From Limnephilus marmoratus (taxonomy: Eukaryota; Arthropoda; Insecta; Trichoptera; Limnephilidae), in contig OU862916.1 in assembly GCA_917880885.1 (NCBI GenBank), positions 47,342,831 to 47,406,830 of the forward strand: DNA of 64,000 nucleotides, read 5' to 3'. This document shows, piece after piece, positions 10,113 to 22,150 of this stretch. Numbering within the stretch: position 1 is the stretch's first letter; each line of letters opens with the position of its first letter. The notes below the pieces were generated by a model that saw nothing but the letters and a program-made list of their open reading frames with translations, did not search any database and was not told the DNA's origin. Position numbers and translations under genes: made by a program.

Positions 10113-11452
10113 CTACTCTTGGAGCCCTGGCCGCTGGAACAGTCCTGGGCTGGTCTGCGCCCGCCATCCCCCGCCTCAAGGAACTGGAGTATGACTTCAC
10201 CGTATCGGAGTCTCAAGCCTCCTGGATCGGATCCTTGGCCACGTTAGGCGGAGCATTCGCCTGCATTCCCATCGGAATCGTCATGGATAAGATTGGAAGA
10301 AAATGGGCCATGCTGGGACTTTCTGTACCCTTTGTGATCGGTTGGATTCTTCTGGCTACCGCTGAGAATGTAGCCATGTTGATGGTCGGACGGTTCATTG
10401 TAGGTTTCGCCGGGGGTGCATTCTGCGTCACGGCTCCCACTTACACCAGTGAAATCGCTGAGGATTCGATTAGAGGCACTCTCGGCAGCTTCTTCCAGTT
10501 GATGATCACTGTAGGAATCCTTTTCTCCTATGCCGTTGGCAGCTATGTATCTCTCTTCGTTTTCAACCTAATCTGTATGGTTATTCCTATCATTTTTGCT
10601 GTTGTGTTCTTCTTCATGCCTGAGACCCCATACTTTTTGATTTCTCACGATAAACACGATGAAGCTGTGGTCGCTTTGAGAAAATTGAGAGGAACGCATT
10701 ATGATGCTGAGACCGAGTGTGATAATATTGAAGCCAAGTTTAGGGCCACTCAGAGCGAATCGCTGACATTTAAACAAAAGTTTTCGACTACTCCTGCTAT
10801 CAAGGCTCTCGTCATTTGCTATAGTTTGATGTTCTTCCAACAGTTCTCTGGAATCAATGCGGTTCTGTTTAACACGGAAGAAATTTTCGAGGCTTCCGGG
10901 GCAGATATCTCCAGTAAAATATCCTCTATTATAATTGGTGTCGTCCAAGTGATAGCCACCCTCGTGTCCACAGTGGTGGTGGATAAATTGGGAAGGAAAG
11001 TGCTGCTTATAGTTTCAGGAGCGGCGATGGGTATTTGTGGTGTCGCTCTCGGGGTGTTCTTTAATATTAAAAAGGACGGCTCCAATCCTCAGCTCGTGGC
11101 CGACATATCCTGGCTTCCCCTCGTGTCCCTGTGCATATTCATCGTGGCCTTTTCTCTGGGCTACGGGCCCATCCCCTGGATGGTGTCCGGGGAACTGTGC
11201 ACTCCGGCTATCAAGGCCACTATCAGTTCCACGGCCGGGACCTTCAACTGGGTCTTAGCCTTCATCATCACCACCGTCTTCGCTGACATGCGCTCCAGCA
11301 TGGGAGACGATGGGGCCTTTTGGTTCTTTGCCGCCATCTCGTTAGTCAGTGCTCCTCTTGTGTACTTCTTCATTCCTGAAACGAAGGGCAAAAGCATTGA
11401 AGAAATTCAACTCATACTCGGAGGAGATTCGCCAGCTGTGGAGAAAAAATAA
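10113..11452 (+). CDS. Tret1: Facilitated trehalose/sugar transporter Tret1-like, exon 3 (main body)
   Basis: This exon encodes residues 60-505 of a 505-aa, 12-helix major facilitator (SLC2/sugar porter) protein that would move trehalose or another sugar across the plasma membrane by facilitated diffusion. Visible family signatures are 'DKIGRK' (118-123, loop 2-3), 'PETPYFL' (229-235), 'QQFSGINAVLFN' (302-313, helix 7), 'VDKLGRK' (349-355), 'GYGPIPWMVSGE' (409-420, helix 10) and 'PETKGK' (481-486). The length is typical for insect Tret1 proteins. The frame opens upstream with an ATG at 10061, but the acceptor at 10111-10112 and the exact phase with exon 2 show the true start is exon 1. The GC content is higher than the flanks, as expected for coding sequence. 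Substrate is inferred from family resemblance; related insect paralogues carry other sugars. Confidence 0.93.
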
Positions 11453-11471
11453 GTATCTTTTACTCTCGGTA

Positions 11472-11643
11472 AATAAACTTTGAAAAGAATCATTTTTATC
11501 CTAAATGAGAATAATATTTGTTGAATGAATGTGAATTAAATATCTATAATAAATATTATCACATGACTCATAAGTATTGGAAATAGTCTTTGAAAAATGT
11601 CAGATACGATTCACAATGACACTTTTTATCAAATCACAATAAA
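11472..11643 (+). terminator. Candidate poly(A) signals of the Tret1-like gene
   Basis: AATAAA occurs at 11472-11477, only 20 nt after the stop, and again at 11548-11553 and 11638-11643. Any of these could end the transcript; the sequence does not decide. Confidence 0.5.
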
Positions 11644-13419
11644 GTCTATACTTGGTAGTTTTTAATGAGTAATGCATTTTATTAATTATAAGAAATGTTT
11701 TTTTCTCAAAATGCGGAGAAAAAACAGCATTATTTTTATTTATAGAAATGTAACACTGTACTTAAAATTGAATTATGCATTTTGCAAAAAATGATAATTG
11801 GTTAATCTCTAGAAAAGTGACCCAATTAAAAAAAGGTCTTAAATTATTTTAAGATATTATTGTTAAACCATGTTACCATGCTGTTTACTATCTAGGAAAC
11901 AAAGAAACAATATGTGTAGAACTATTGCCACAGTCCGATGGTATCGTATGTTAATATTTATGTGATGATGAGACTTGTTGACGGATTTGCGGTGACAATA
12001 TTTCCCAATATAACTGCTTCAAGTGTTTTGGTTAGTATTAGATATTTTCTAGAAAGTAATCACAGTATGGTTTAACATTACCTATACCAATCTGAAAGTT
12101 TGTGGTTTGTCAATTAGTGCTTTGTACTGCATAAAATTACTGCAACACATTGTTACATTTTCACAAATTTATCCTGTAGAACTATTTTATTATTATTGGA
12201 CAATACTGAAAGTTTTACATGGGATTTAAACAGATTTTCTACTTTGTAATGAATAATATGTATAGTGATTTCATATTTTGTTAAAATCAAGTCAAATTCA
12301 CAAAGTAAAACCATTTTACAACTGATTTCACACCATGAATATGGAAGAGGATAATATAATTACACAAGAAACTTTACGTTTAAATCAATCCATATAAATT
12401 GGATAATTTGTAAAGCTCCATTTTAGTGAAAAATCACTTCAGGGGTTATGTTTGTTATCAGTGCTATTATTTTGCATTTATTTTATATTATAATTTATTG
12501 AAACCAGTGCACCATGTTAAAATAACACTTTTCTAGCTTTCTGGACCCATTTGATTAATTTTTAAATTTATTAAGCCTTTATTTCAATTCATAATCATGC
12601 TAAGACCATAGGCGGAAAACTTTAAGTTACTCTAACCAGTGCTGTCAGCTGTCATGCAGCGGGTTTCCAAGGATTTACGGAAACCTAATAATCATTTTTT
12701 TTTTAAATCCGTCAATCTGTTTTTAGAATATAGTATAATAATATTGATAATATAAACGAATATTGGAAATATGCACTATAAAAATTCATGTCATTCATAT
12801 TTGTGCAATCGGCATAGGCAGCATGACTGAAAAATATTTGCTTGTAATGAAGTTCTGTGTTTATTTGAACAAAATCTTTTTGGAAACCCAATGTCAAGGA
12901 GTTTAAATGAAATCGCTGACTTAATCAAGTTACGTTTAGGGAATTAATTACTTTTAACCCCTAGGGTACGGATTGTTGAAGAATCGTGCCCAAGCGTGGT
13001 ACTACGAAGCACTGCGATTGCAGTGTCGGCCTTGTACATCTATTTTGTCTTTACTGGGTAGTTTGACAAAAAACTTTAAAAAAGTCACTTCATCAATTAT
13101 GGTATTGTCTGCGTGCTAGCTTTAACAAAAAAATTATTTTTATTTATTTAAGTTCTTGGCCGGCCCCTATAGGTTAGTAATCATAAGAAATACACGCTAA
13201 CAGTATGGGAAATGAGAAGTTAAATACTTTTAAGAGTAGTCTTTGATAGTAGCGGCGGTAGAAATCATTAAAAAAATCCAGTAATCAATAAGTGGTTCAA
13301 AATTGCATTTAACCAATGAAATAATTTTAAAATCATCAATTTAATAATGCCCTCCGTTATCTGTAAATGAATTCCTATATTTTTATGCAACATGATATTT
13401 TAACCGATAAATAAATGAA
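11644..13419. other. Intergenic AT-rich, no gene seen
   Basis: No frame with a recognisable domain and no clear repeat boundaries. Long 3' UTR sequence of the transporter may extend into the first part. Confidence 0.45.
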
Positions 13420-13790
13420 TACCGGAAACTTAAAAGGGTGTAAGTGCCATTTACAAAAAAGGAGGTAGACAGGAATTTAAAGTACGCTCAAACATTCGGC
13501 GAAAACCCTATTTTATTTTTATGCCAATGGACGTATATCTCCAAAATAAAATAGGGTTTTCTTTGAATGCTTGAGCGTACTATAAATTCCCGTCTACCTC
13601 CTTTTTTGTAAATGGCACTTAGGGAACCTACCCATGCTACGTGACCTCTTCGGGGGGGTCTTCAAAATGTCACGCTTGGTACAAATGAGCAGCGGTTGGC
13701 TTAGGATTTTGGTCACCAGGGGGGTTAAAAATTGGAAAAAATTGGTCACGTAGTATGGGTACGTTCCCTTACACCCTTTTGTTTCCGGTA
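13420..13790. repeat. Stack of three inverted repeats (nested MITEs)
   Basis: The outer arms are TACCGGAAAC...GGGTGTAA (13420-13441) and their inverse (13771-13790). Between them sit two adjacent palindromic units. Unit one (13442-13620) has AAGTGCCATTTAC termini and ~75-bp arms. Unit two (13620-13770) has AAGGGAAC...ACCCATGCTACGTGACC arms. None has coding capacity. Confidence 0.8.
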
Positions 13791-14942
13791 TTAAAATACT
13801 GACGATTAATATTTTTCTATGACTTTATTAAATTTTAATGACACATTACGGAAAGAGAGGAAATTTCTTTCAAAAAAGCAGTTTTATTACAAACCTTTAG
13901 TTAATTAATTTTGTTATAATTAGTAAAATTGTACATATTTAACCTAAAATAATACTTGTTTATTATAAAACAGTTTGACTTTAATTGTATAGGTTTATTT
14001 TTAAGGTATTATTTAAGTAGTCACATGTCATTACATAATTTTTAATTTATTAATGTCAATTTATTTGGTAATTTATTGACTTTCTACTCTTTCTTCAGTT
14101 GGTCCTAATTGGAGATGACATAGTCGAACAGTGTAACTTTTTGTGGTATATAATATTCAAAATTAATTTATTTTTCAAATGTAGGTAATAAATTCATATC
14201 AAAAACATATCTCTATATTTTACCAAAATATTTAAAGATTAATACAGGTACACATATATTTTTTTAAATTTGATACAAACAGTCTGGTTTACATAAATAT
14301 TTAGCATTGTAACTTTCCAAATTCACTTTACAAATTGTTTTATTAATTTGTTTGTAAATATGTGTTTTTTAATTCGTAATGCAAGCATTTGAATATTTTT
14401 TGTTTAATTTTAATGGCAATGTTAGTTATTTTATTAAAAATGGCTTTTGTAAATACATATACGTGCCCCCTTACCAATAAATGTGTTTTAAGTTTTACGC
14501 AACTGAAAAACAACCATTTACCGTACGAATTTGTATAACAGTTGTGTAAGATGTAAAACATGTTTATTAGTAATCCCCATTATGTATTATTTTTAATTTA
14601 TTTATTTTGGAAAGTTTTATTTTTACTGTAACATTTGGAGAAACCAGTATTACAACGTGAGCACAGTTTTTTAAAAATAAAAAATTATGTAAACCTATCT
14701 TTTATGTTTTTATTTTAAATCTATTATTTTCATAATTTGCAATGAAAACTTACAACAAAACTAACAAATTTTAATGCAAAACATTGTTTATGTTTTACTT
14801 TCTATTAAAATACAAACTTGCTTTTGTTTTAATAAAAAATCTATTTATTCAAAAGAAAATTGTTTTTTAATCTTTTAAATTCACCTTATATCTTTTCTAC
14901 ACCGATTCTGAAATTTACAACAATTTGAACATTTAGGACGGG
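13791..14942. other. Intergenic AT-rich, no gene seen
   Basis: Strongly AT-rich sequence; only chance open frames. Confidence 0.45.
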
Positions 14943-15160
14943 TTGTTTCAAAAAATTTGACGGATTCAACAAATAATTGAAGTTAATTTTCACGTTCTGT
15001 GTAAGTTCTATTCAAGTTTTTTTTTTTTATTATATGATTATAGGCCAGTTGCTATATAAAACTGAAATAATCACAGAACTTGAATAGAACTTTAGAATAG
15101 AACACACAATGTGAAAATTAATTTAATATATCAGATGAATCTGTCAATTTTTTTTAAACA
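14943..15160. repeat. Palindromic MITE-like hairpin
   Basis: Arms of about 70 bp (TTTGACGGATTCA...AAGTTCTATTCAAG and inverse) separated by a short T-rich loop region near 15020-15070. No target duplication was established. Confidence 0.65.
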
Positions 15161-15569
15161 TTGATTTAACACTTTCCCGAACACAAAGTCTATTGAAGTC
15201 GTTTTTAGAGGATTTAAAACATACATCGATCGTCCAGTTGTTTAATCAGACATCTCCAAAAACTAAGTTTTGAGATAATGTGGAAAACCATATTCGAATT
15301 CTTGCCTAACTGGCCTTGCCATAAACCAAATATTAATTACTTGTGTTTGTGTTTCATATTAAATATGCTGTCATGACATTTTAATATATCCTAGTGCAGG
15401 GATGGCGAACCAATGGCACGCGTGCCATTAATGGCACGTGATACAATGTTTTGGGCACGTCACTGATCAGTGATCACAAAATTTATTATGCACTACGAAT
15501 AAAAGTGTGAAGTGTGTAGTAGGTGAACGAGCGAACCCGAGTGATCCATATGCTACAGAATGTTCAGGT

Positions 15570-15970
15570 GCGGTGATCGTCATGATAGATCTCATTCGCG
15601 CTTTTGAGACTAAACTGCAAGTTATCAGGAACGATATTATCACAAGAAACTACAAGTATTTTACAAATTAAAAAAAATATATCAACGATTTAGAAATATA
15701 TGAGGAACTAGACGAAGACCAAGTTACTGAAGAATTTATTTCTGTGATTGATTCTTCAACTAAGTAATTTTCTGGGAGATTTTCTCAGTTCAAAGAATTA
15801 TCGGAAATATTCATGTTTATTATTTACCCTGATGTGACGTCATTTAATAAACTGAATTTGTCCCCATTCGAATGGTTGGAAATTGATGAATTTGAAATGC
15901 AGCCGATTGATTTATTCAGTTTAGTTCAATATGGATTAAAAAATTTGTTGAAACGATCTGAGAGTTAGAA
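15570..15970 (+). pseudogene. hAT transposase, central fragment (broken)
   Basis: Across several stops the plus strand reads 'AFETKLQVIRNDI', 'YEELDEDQVTEEFI' and 'LEIDEFEMQPIDLFSLVQY', blocks resembling the region before the C-terminal dimerisation domain of hAT transposases of the SCAND3/EPM2AIP1-like group. It is interrupted by the LINE at about 16042. Confidence 0.6.
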
Positions 15971-16041
15971 TTAATTGAAACAGAAAGATTGACAGGTAAT
16001 ATAAGTGAAAAAGCTAATATCAAAATTTTGGAAAAATTTTC

Positions 16042-19000
16042 TTCTTCTTGTGCCGTTCAACGGACGTTGGCTATCATATTGGCTATGCGGACTTTGTTTA
16101 CTGCGGCCCGGAACAGCTCCACGGTAGACTGACCAAACCACTGTCTCAGGTTTTTCAGCCATGAGGTTCTCCTTCTTCCAGGGCCCCGTCTTCCGGCAAT
16201 CTTTCCCTGCATTATGAGATGCAGGATCTCATACTTCTCTGGATGTCTCATCACGTGTCCAAGATATTGAAGTTTTCGGATTTTTATGGTTTTAATTACT
16301 TCCTTTTCTTTATTCATCCGAACCATAACATCTTCATTTGTGACCCTGTCCATCCAGCTTATTTTAAGTATTCTTCTGTAGATCCACATCTCGAATGCCT
16401 CAAGTCGCCTAATTAATTCTTCAGTAAGCGTCCATGCTTCCATTCCATAAAATAATATTGAAAATACGTAGCATCTGACCATTCGCATTCGTAATCCAAG
16501 GTTGAGATCATGACTGCAGAACATTTTTTTCATGCGGATAAAGGTTGCACGAGCTTGCTCAATGCGGCATTTGATTTCAACTGAAGGATCCCATCTATCA
16601 TTAACATTGCAGCCCAAGTATACAATACTTTGTACCTTCTCCAGTTTTGTTCCAGCCATATAAAGATGTTCATCCAATGCGTTATTTTTGCTTATGAGCA
16701 TGTATTTTGTTTTATTTATATTCAGTTCTAGCCCAAAATTCTCACAAGTCTTCACTACTTGATTCAGCAAAAGTTGTAACTCCTCAATGTTACTTGCTAG
16801 AAGTACCGTATCATCTGCATAACGCAGGTTGTTTAGAATCTTCCCATTTATAACAAGTCCTTGAGTAGCTTCTTGCAGAGCTTCATTGAATATTTCTTCT
16901 GAATATAAGTTGAACAGCATAGGTGAAAGAATACAACCCTGTCGCACGCCTCTCTTTATTTCTACTTCGTCTGTTAGACATTGCTCTACTCTTACTGCTC
17001 CTTTCTGGTTCCAATAAAGATTACCTATTATCCTTATATCTTTATCGTCTATCCCGGAGGTTTTCAGAATTTGAATCATTTTGTCGTGTCTAACTCTATC
17101 AAATGCTTTAAGGAAGTCAATGAAGCATGCATGTACATTTGTATACATCTTTGGATTAGTACTTGAATACTAAATAACGCTTCTCGAGTACCCAACCCAT
17201 TTCGAAAGCCAAATTGCGTGACACCTATCTTTTCTTCCACTTTACGATATATGCGTCCATGTATGATTCGCAAAAATATCTTTAATAAGTGGCTCATTAA
17301 ACTAATTGTCCGGTGGTCACTACATTTTCTTGCTTTTGCTTTCTTTGGGAGAGTAACAAAAGTGGATCGAAGCCAATCTAGTGGGATAATTCCTGTATTA
17401 TATATGGAGTTAAAAAGACTGGTCAATACTAGGATGCCTTTATTTCCTATGAGTTTAAGGATTTCAGCCTGTATTCCATCTGGGCCCGCTGCTTTCCCAG
17501 TTTTAGAGAGACGAATTGCATGTTCTACCTCATTTGTTGTGATTGGTGGGCCTGTTGTAATATTTCCCATATCATATTCTGCGCTTCTATTATCATTGAA
17601 GAGTTCTGAGATGTAGTCTTTCCATCTTTTTAGTTTTTCGTTAATATCGGTTTGAAGTTTTCCATCTCGATCCTCCAGTTGCCCTATGTCGGTTTTACGA
17701 TTTATTCCAGTCAATTCTTTGATTTTCTTGTGTACTTGGAAAATATCATGTTTATCATTGTGGGTTTCAATTATAGCACACTGTTGAATATGCCAATCAG
17801 CTTTTGCTTGCCTAATTTTACTCCGAATTTCTGTGTGGATTCTTTTGTATTCTTCCACGTTTCGATTTTTGAATTTTTTTCTTACTTCCATGAGGTTTAG
17901 TATTTCGTCTGTCATCCATTTCTGTTTCTTTTGCGGCGTCTCTTCTTTGAATTTTTCCTTTGCAATCTCTGTGATGATTTTCTTTGATTCATTGCAGATG
18001 TATTCAATATTTTCTTCTCTGTTGTATAGTTGAGTCTGGAGGTCGGCGAATTGTTTTTCCAATATTTGTGTTGCTTCTTTACACAGACCATTATCTTTAA
18101 GCTTGTTTTTATCTAATTTCAAAGCCCGTTCTTTTTTATGAATTTTCTTAAAACGCAACCTAAATTCAGCCAGGAGTAAATTATGATCTGATGGTACATC
18201 AGCACCCGGGTATGTTTTTACAGACTTAATTGAGTTCTTGTATCTTTTGTTGATGATAATATAGTCAATTTGATTTCGTACAATTCTCTGGACTGAGTCT
18301 GCTGGCGACTTCCATGTATATAAACGCCTTTCCGGTAATTTGAAGATTGTATTAGTAACTGCTAATTCGTTTTCTAAGCAGAATTGGACAAACCGATCTC
18401 CTCTTTCATTCCTCGTACCGAGACCATGTTCCCCGACAACATCTTCTTCTCTACCTTTACCAATTTTAGCATTAAGATCGCCCATTATTATAGTTATTTC
18501 ATGTTTTTTTACGAAGGAAAGAACTTTCGTTAAATTTTCATAGAAGTTTTCCAATTCTTCTTCTTCACAATCACATGTAGGTGCGTATAGTTGTATAATA
18601 TTAGTATTTACTGTTGATGTTTGAATTTGTATCATAATGATCCTGTCTGAATGTGGAATGATATTTGTCACGGCACCTGCTACTTTTTTTGTAACGATAA
18701 TGCCAACTCCATTTCGATTCCGGGATTTAGTGTCACCAGAGTAGTAGACAGTATAGTCGTCTACAGTACATTTTCCTGAATCTCTCCATCTCATCTCTCC
18801 TATACCAAGTATATTGATATTCAATCTTTGCATTTCTTTTATGGTGTTTTGAATTTTTCCTGGTTGGAGCATACTCCTCACATTCCATGTTCCTATTTTA
18901 CTCATTTCTTCTTTTCTTTTTATCTTGATAGCAGCTGACCGGGAGATTCTTAGCACCCCTGCCCCATTTAAGGGGCGCCCGTACTCGGGGCCGTTGTATT

Positions 19001-19318
19001 TATCAGCCATTACCATGATTTTTCCTGGGAAAATATAATGAGGTAGTTTCCCGTTGTTAGATAAATACGTTATCATCGCTTGCAAAATGTTGATACCAAG
19101 CCGTACCGAAGTTACTCTTCTCCGCCTTGATTCAATACTGCTAGGTACTGCTGCCCTCTAGCAGTGGATCTCTCTTAGTCTGACTCCTCATCTGTGACCT
19201 GTCTGGCTTGGGAGGCCCTTCTGGTAGTTACACTACCGCCAGCATAGCTCTCAGAGTCCTTGGAATACTCAAGCCTCCTCACCCCGACAAGGTGGATATC
19301 CCAACGAGGAGGAGCCGT
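16042..19318 (-). mobile_element. RTE-like LINE, nearly full length
   Basis: The element lies on the minus strand inside the hAT element. A 5' leader of about 230 bp precedes one long endonuclease-RT ORF that ends at 16057, close to the 3' end. The 3' end is a short GAAGAA tail at 16042-16050. Boundaries at the 5' side are approximate. Confidence 0.8.
16057..19085 (-). pseudogene. LINE endonuclease-reverse transcriptase, one frameshift
   Basis: ORF2-type protein of an RTE-like element. The N-terminal part (about 61-330) is an APE-type endonuclease: 'IGTWNVRSM', 'MRWRDSG', 'MGDLNAKIG' and 'PSDHNLLLAEF'. The RT follows with 'GKAAGPDGIQAE' and 'TQFGFRNGLGTREA'; after a frameshift between 17076 and 17148 come 'FIDFLKAFDRV', 'RQGCILSPMLFN', the catalytic 'YADD' and a C-terminal 'LGHVMRHPEKYEIL'. 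The frame is otherwise open over about 1000 codons, so only one lesion separates it from a complete ORF. It is not a host gene although such ORFs are often annotated as one. Confidence 0.9.
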
Positions 19319-19339
19319 TACCAGACACATTTAATTGTT

Positions 19340-19560
19340 TGATGCGCGCTGGCTCATGCTATTTTAGCAATATTTTCATCAACGCCTGCGAGTCATTATT
19401 TTCAGAGATGAATAACATGAGTCGGTTATTTACCGTTTGACAGATGACTCCAGTTCAGCATGCATTCTGCTAAAAGTAACATCTTACAACCCTAACATAT
19501 GTTATTTGTCATCTAACCTGCAACAACAGAAGTCACACTAATTTTACTTTTATTTAAATT
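19340..19560 (+). pseudogene. hAT transposase, C-terminal dimerisation fragment (broken)
   Basis: Read across frames, the plus strand contains 'FSSTPASHYFQR', 'NNMSRLFTV', then 'LTDDSSSACILL' and 'SNLQQQKSH', a degraded version of the hATC domain ending. It is the 3' part of the transposase interrupted by the LINE. Confidence 0.6.
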
Positions 19561-19759
19561 TCGCATTTAATGCTAAATGTTCCTATTTTTTGTAGTCCAT
19601 AAAGAGTTTTTAATTGATTTTAAGTATTTATTACTTTTTATTATTTTCCCAATAATCACAAAGTCTAAATTATTTGATGGCACGTCTATGACCTCATTAA
19701 ACATTTCTTTAGAAAAATGGCACTTTGATACGTAAGGGTTCGTCATCCCTGTCCTAGTG

Positions 19760-20461
19760 ACTAGTGAGTGATCCAGAAAATATCAACATTTTGTTTAATT
19801 CATTACAAATTTTTTGGCATTATAATTATTGATTTGGTGGTGTTAATGAGTAATCCGAGTATTGTACCAGATACAGGGTAGGTACACTTTTATGTAAGTA
19901 TTTTGCTTAAAATTTTAGAGTAGTACTCTACAAATATGATCAAGAAAAAATAATCCACTTATTATTGTCAGATGTTTTTCTTATTATTGACAAACTCTTT
20001 TTTTACACTAGAAAGACCGGAGCCGTCATTTTGATGGCTGCCCGAATAATTATTGTATTCATTTGTTTTATTTTACATTTCATGATTTATGAGTTAACAA
20101 CTGTCGTGAAAAAATAGGTATTGTCTTATTTATTTTTTGGTATAATGAAGTAAGTATACATATAAAGACCGCCGCCATCAATTTTAGGCCACTATGCTGA
20201 GTTGTTTACAAATTTCTTCACCCGAGTTTACAACATACCAATTCCACCTCGTTTATGATAGTACTAATATGTCTGTCTCTTTCTTTCGGTATCGCATATT
20301 ATTCGAACTTTTTGGTTGGTCACTGTCATATAATTTATAAAAAGACCACAAAAAATATGTCTCTTGCCTAAATTTATTTTATGGCTTGTTGGAGAACTAA
20401 GGACAGAGTAAAGAAATACCAGAGTTGGTTCAGCTGTTTTAGCTTCTGAAGAACTGACAGA
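19760..20461. other. Intergenic, possible piggyBac-like terminus at ~20007
   Basis: CACTAGAAAGACCGG at 20007-20021 resembles piggyBac-type ends, and an imperfect inverse, CCGGTCTTTCTGGTG, occurs at 22215-22229. No TTAA duplication is visible at either end, so an outer element spanning 20007-22229 is only a possibility. Otherwise nothing coding is seen. Confidence 0.3.
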
Positions 20462-20890
20462 ACCATTTATTGGATAACCAACACCTCTGCCGCAAGTCAC
20501 CTCAAGAGGTTTGGTATGTTTGGTGACTTAGCAGGGGTGCCCGGGTTCATGGGGTTAGGTTTGTCCGGATCTTGGCGGCGGATGCGTCTGCCAAACAACT
20601 GTCTGGCAGGTCAGATCAGGAGAGACTGGTTGAGGGAGATCTTTTGATCTCTCCAGCAGAATCCTCGGAACATGCCTTACACCGCAGTGTAGGGGTAGAT
20701 TTGTACGTCCGCCACTCCTGGACACACTGACCCCCAGATTCCTACCGACCCCTCATATCTCATTTCCTTCCCAGAACTTCTTCTTCCTTTCCCTATAGAT
20801 ATCCTTCACACAGCATACCCAAAGATGACGTATGCCCCGAGGGGAATTATTTTCCTGAGCGCTTCATTTGTGGAGATAATGTAAAAGAAA
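20462..20890 (+). repeat. LINE-tailed short interspersed repeat, copy 1
   Basis: The unit begins near GGATAACCAACACCTCTGCC and ends with a segment matching the 3' end of the LINE copies at 49325 and 58535 (CACACAGCAT...AAGATGACG...ATTATTTTCCT). A second copy lies in the opposite orientation at 21090-22150, and a relative of the head at 44930-45100. No protein is encoded. Confidence 0.6.
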
Positions 20891-21089
20891 AAAAAGAAAC
20901 TGGAAAATAAAACTTCTAATCAATAAGAAATGTAAGAAAAAGCAAATAAATGACAAATGTGGTAATTGTAAGAAACCCGTTGGCGGAAAGTGCATTTGAA
21001 TTTATAAAAAAACGTAACAAACAATATTGTACAAACACAACACATGCTTGTACAAAAAATACAGCATTTGGCACTCCATTTTTTATTTT

Positions 21090-22150
21090 CAGAAGGCCCT
21101 GAGGAAAAAAATTCCTCAGGGGCTATGTCATCTTTGAGGATGCTGTGTGGAGGGTCTTTTTAAGGAAAGGAAATTCTGGGGAGGAAAAAGGTGTGAGGGA
21201 TGAATAGGAAAAATTAATAAATGTATCCAGGAGTGACGGACGAATGAATCCATCCCTCCAATTGCGGTGCAAGGCAATGGGTCGAGAGTCCTGCTGGAGA
21301 GGTCTAGATTAGGTCTCCCGACCCAGTACGCAGTTACCCAGTTTCGCAGTAGGTGGGCAAACGTCAGTGGCGGTTCTTCTCAAGGGGACGGTGGGGACAG
21401 ACCCCACTTCATATTTCAGAAACATATTGAGAATTTTTTCGATGCTTTATGTTCACAAACATTAATAGGCCACTTTCATAACGACTTGGAAAAAATCATG
21501 TGGATAGATCTTTTTACTAAGATTATGAAAATGTTAGTAAAATTTTTTATTCCACTAGAACGACGCTTTAGAAATAATCCGCCCTGTATTATTATTTTAA
21601 TAACAAAATACGTACAATAATAATACCACTAACGCGAATCCCGGTCGGTGCGGAACGGTTTACCTCAAAGACGCTCTAAACCTAAGTTGGTTGAATTATA
21701 TTTGTTATTTTTTATTAAGCTTTATATTCATATATGTACCTATTTGGTATTTCTGGTAAGGTGCGTAACTTATCCAATAATATTTATGTGAGAAAAATAA
21801 ATATTTATTCGAAAAAATTAATGAATTATTTACTTTAGACTTTAGACATTAGAATTGAAAACATAAAAAATATAGGTACCTATTGTGCAGGTACATGAAT
21901 ATAAAATAGTAGGTAGGTATTTTTAATATTCTCAATTATACTAAGGTAAATTGTCATGTAAGTATATTTATTTACACACATAAAAAATATCAGTTCCCAC
22001 CATCGAAATTATGCTCGAGCCGCCACTGACAAACGTATTCGCCACCTAGATCTAAACAAACCGCACCCAATGAATCCGGGCACCCTGCTCAGTCACCAAA
22101 CGTAGCGAACCACTTGGGGTATCCTATGGCAGAGGAGTTGGTTATCCAGT
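21090..22150 (-). repeat. LINE-tailed short interspersed repeat, copy 2, split by a hAT element
   Basis: Reading the minus strand from 22150 gives the same head (GGATAACCAACTCCTCTGCC), middle and tail as copy 1, with clear divergence. It is interrupted by the element at 21365-22028. The tail contains AAAGACCCTCCACACAGCAT, as in the CR1/Jockey-like LINEs of this window. Confidence 0.6.
21365..22028. mobile_element. hAT-type non-autonomous element (664 bp)
   Basis: Inverted termini CAGTGGCGGTTC and CAGTGGCGGCTCGAGC. Flanks GCAAACGT and ACAAACGT match at 7 of 8 positions, consistent with an 8-bp duplication. It has no transposase. Shares its terminal motif with the MITE at 9129-9424. Confidence 0.78.

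Larger units (their letters stand above)
15397..19751. mobile_element. hAT element with an RTE-like LINE inserted
   Basis: Termini CAGGGATGGCGAACC and CAGGGATGACGAACC are inverted and flanked by a perfect 8-bp duplication, TCCTAGTG (15389-15396 and 19752-19759). Remains of a plus-strand hAT transposase flank a 3.3-kb minus-strand LINE. Without the LINE the element would be about 1.1 kb, so part of the transposase is also missing. Confidence 0.9.
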
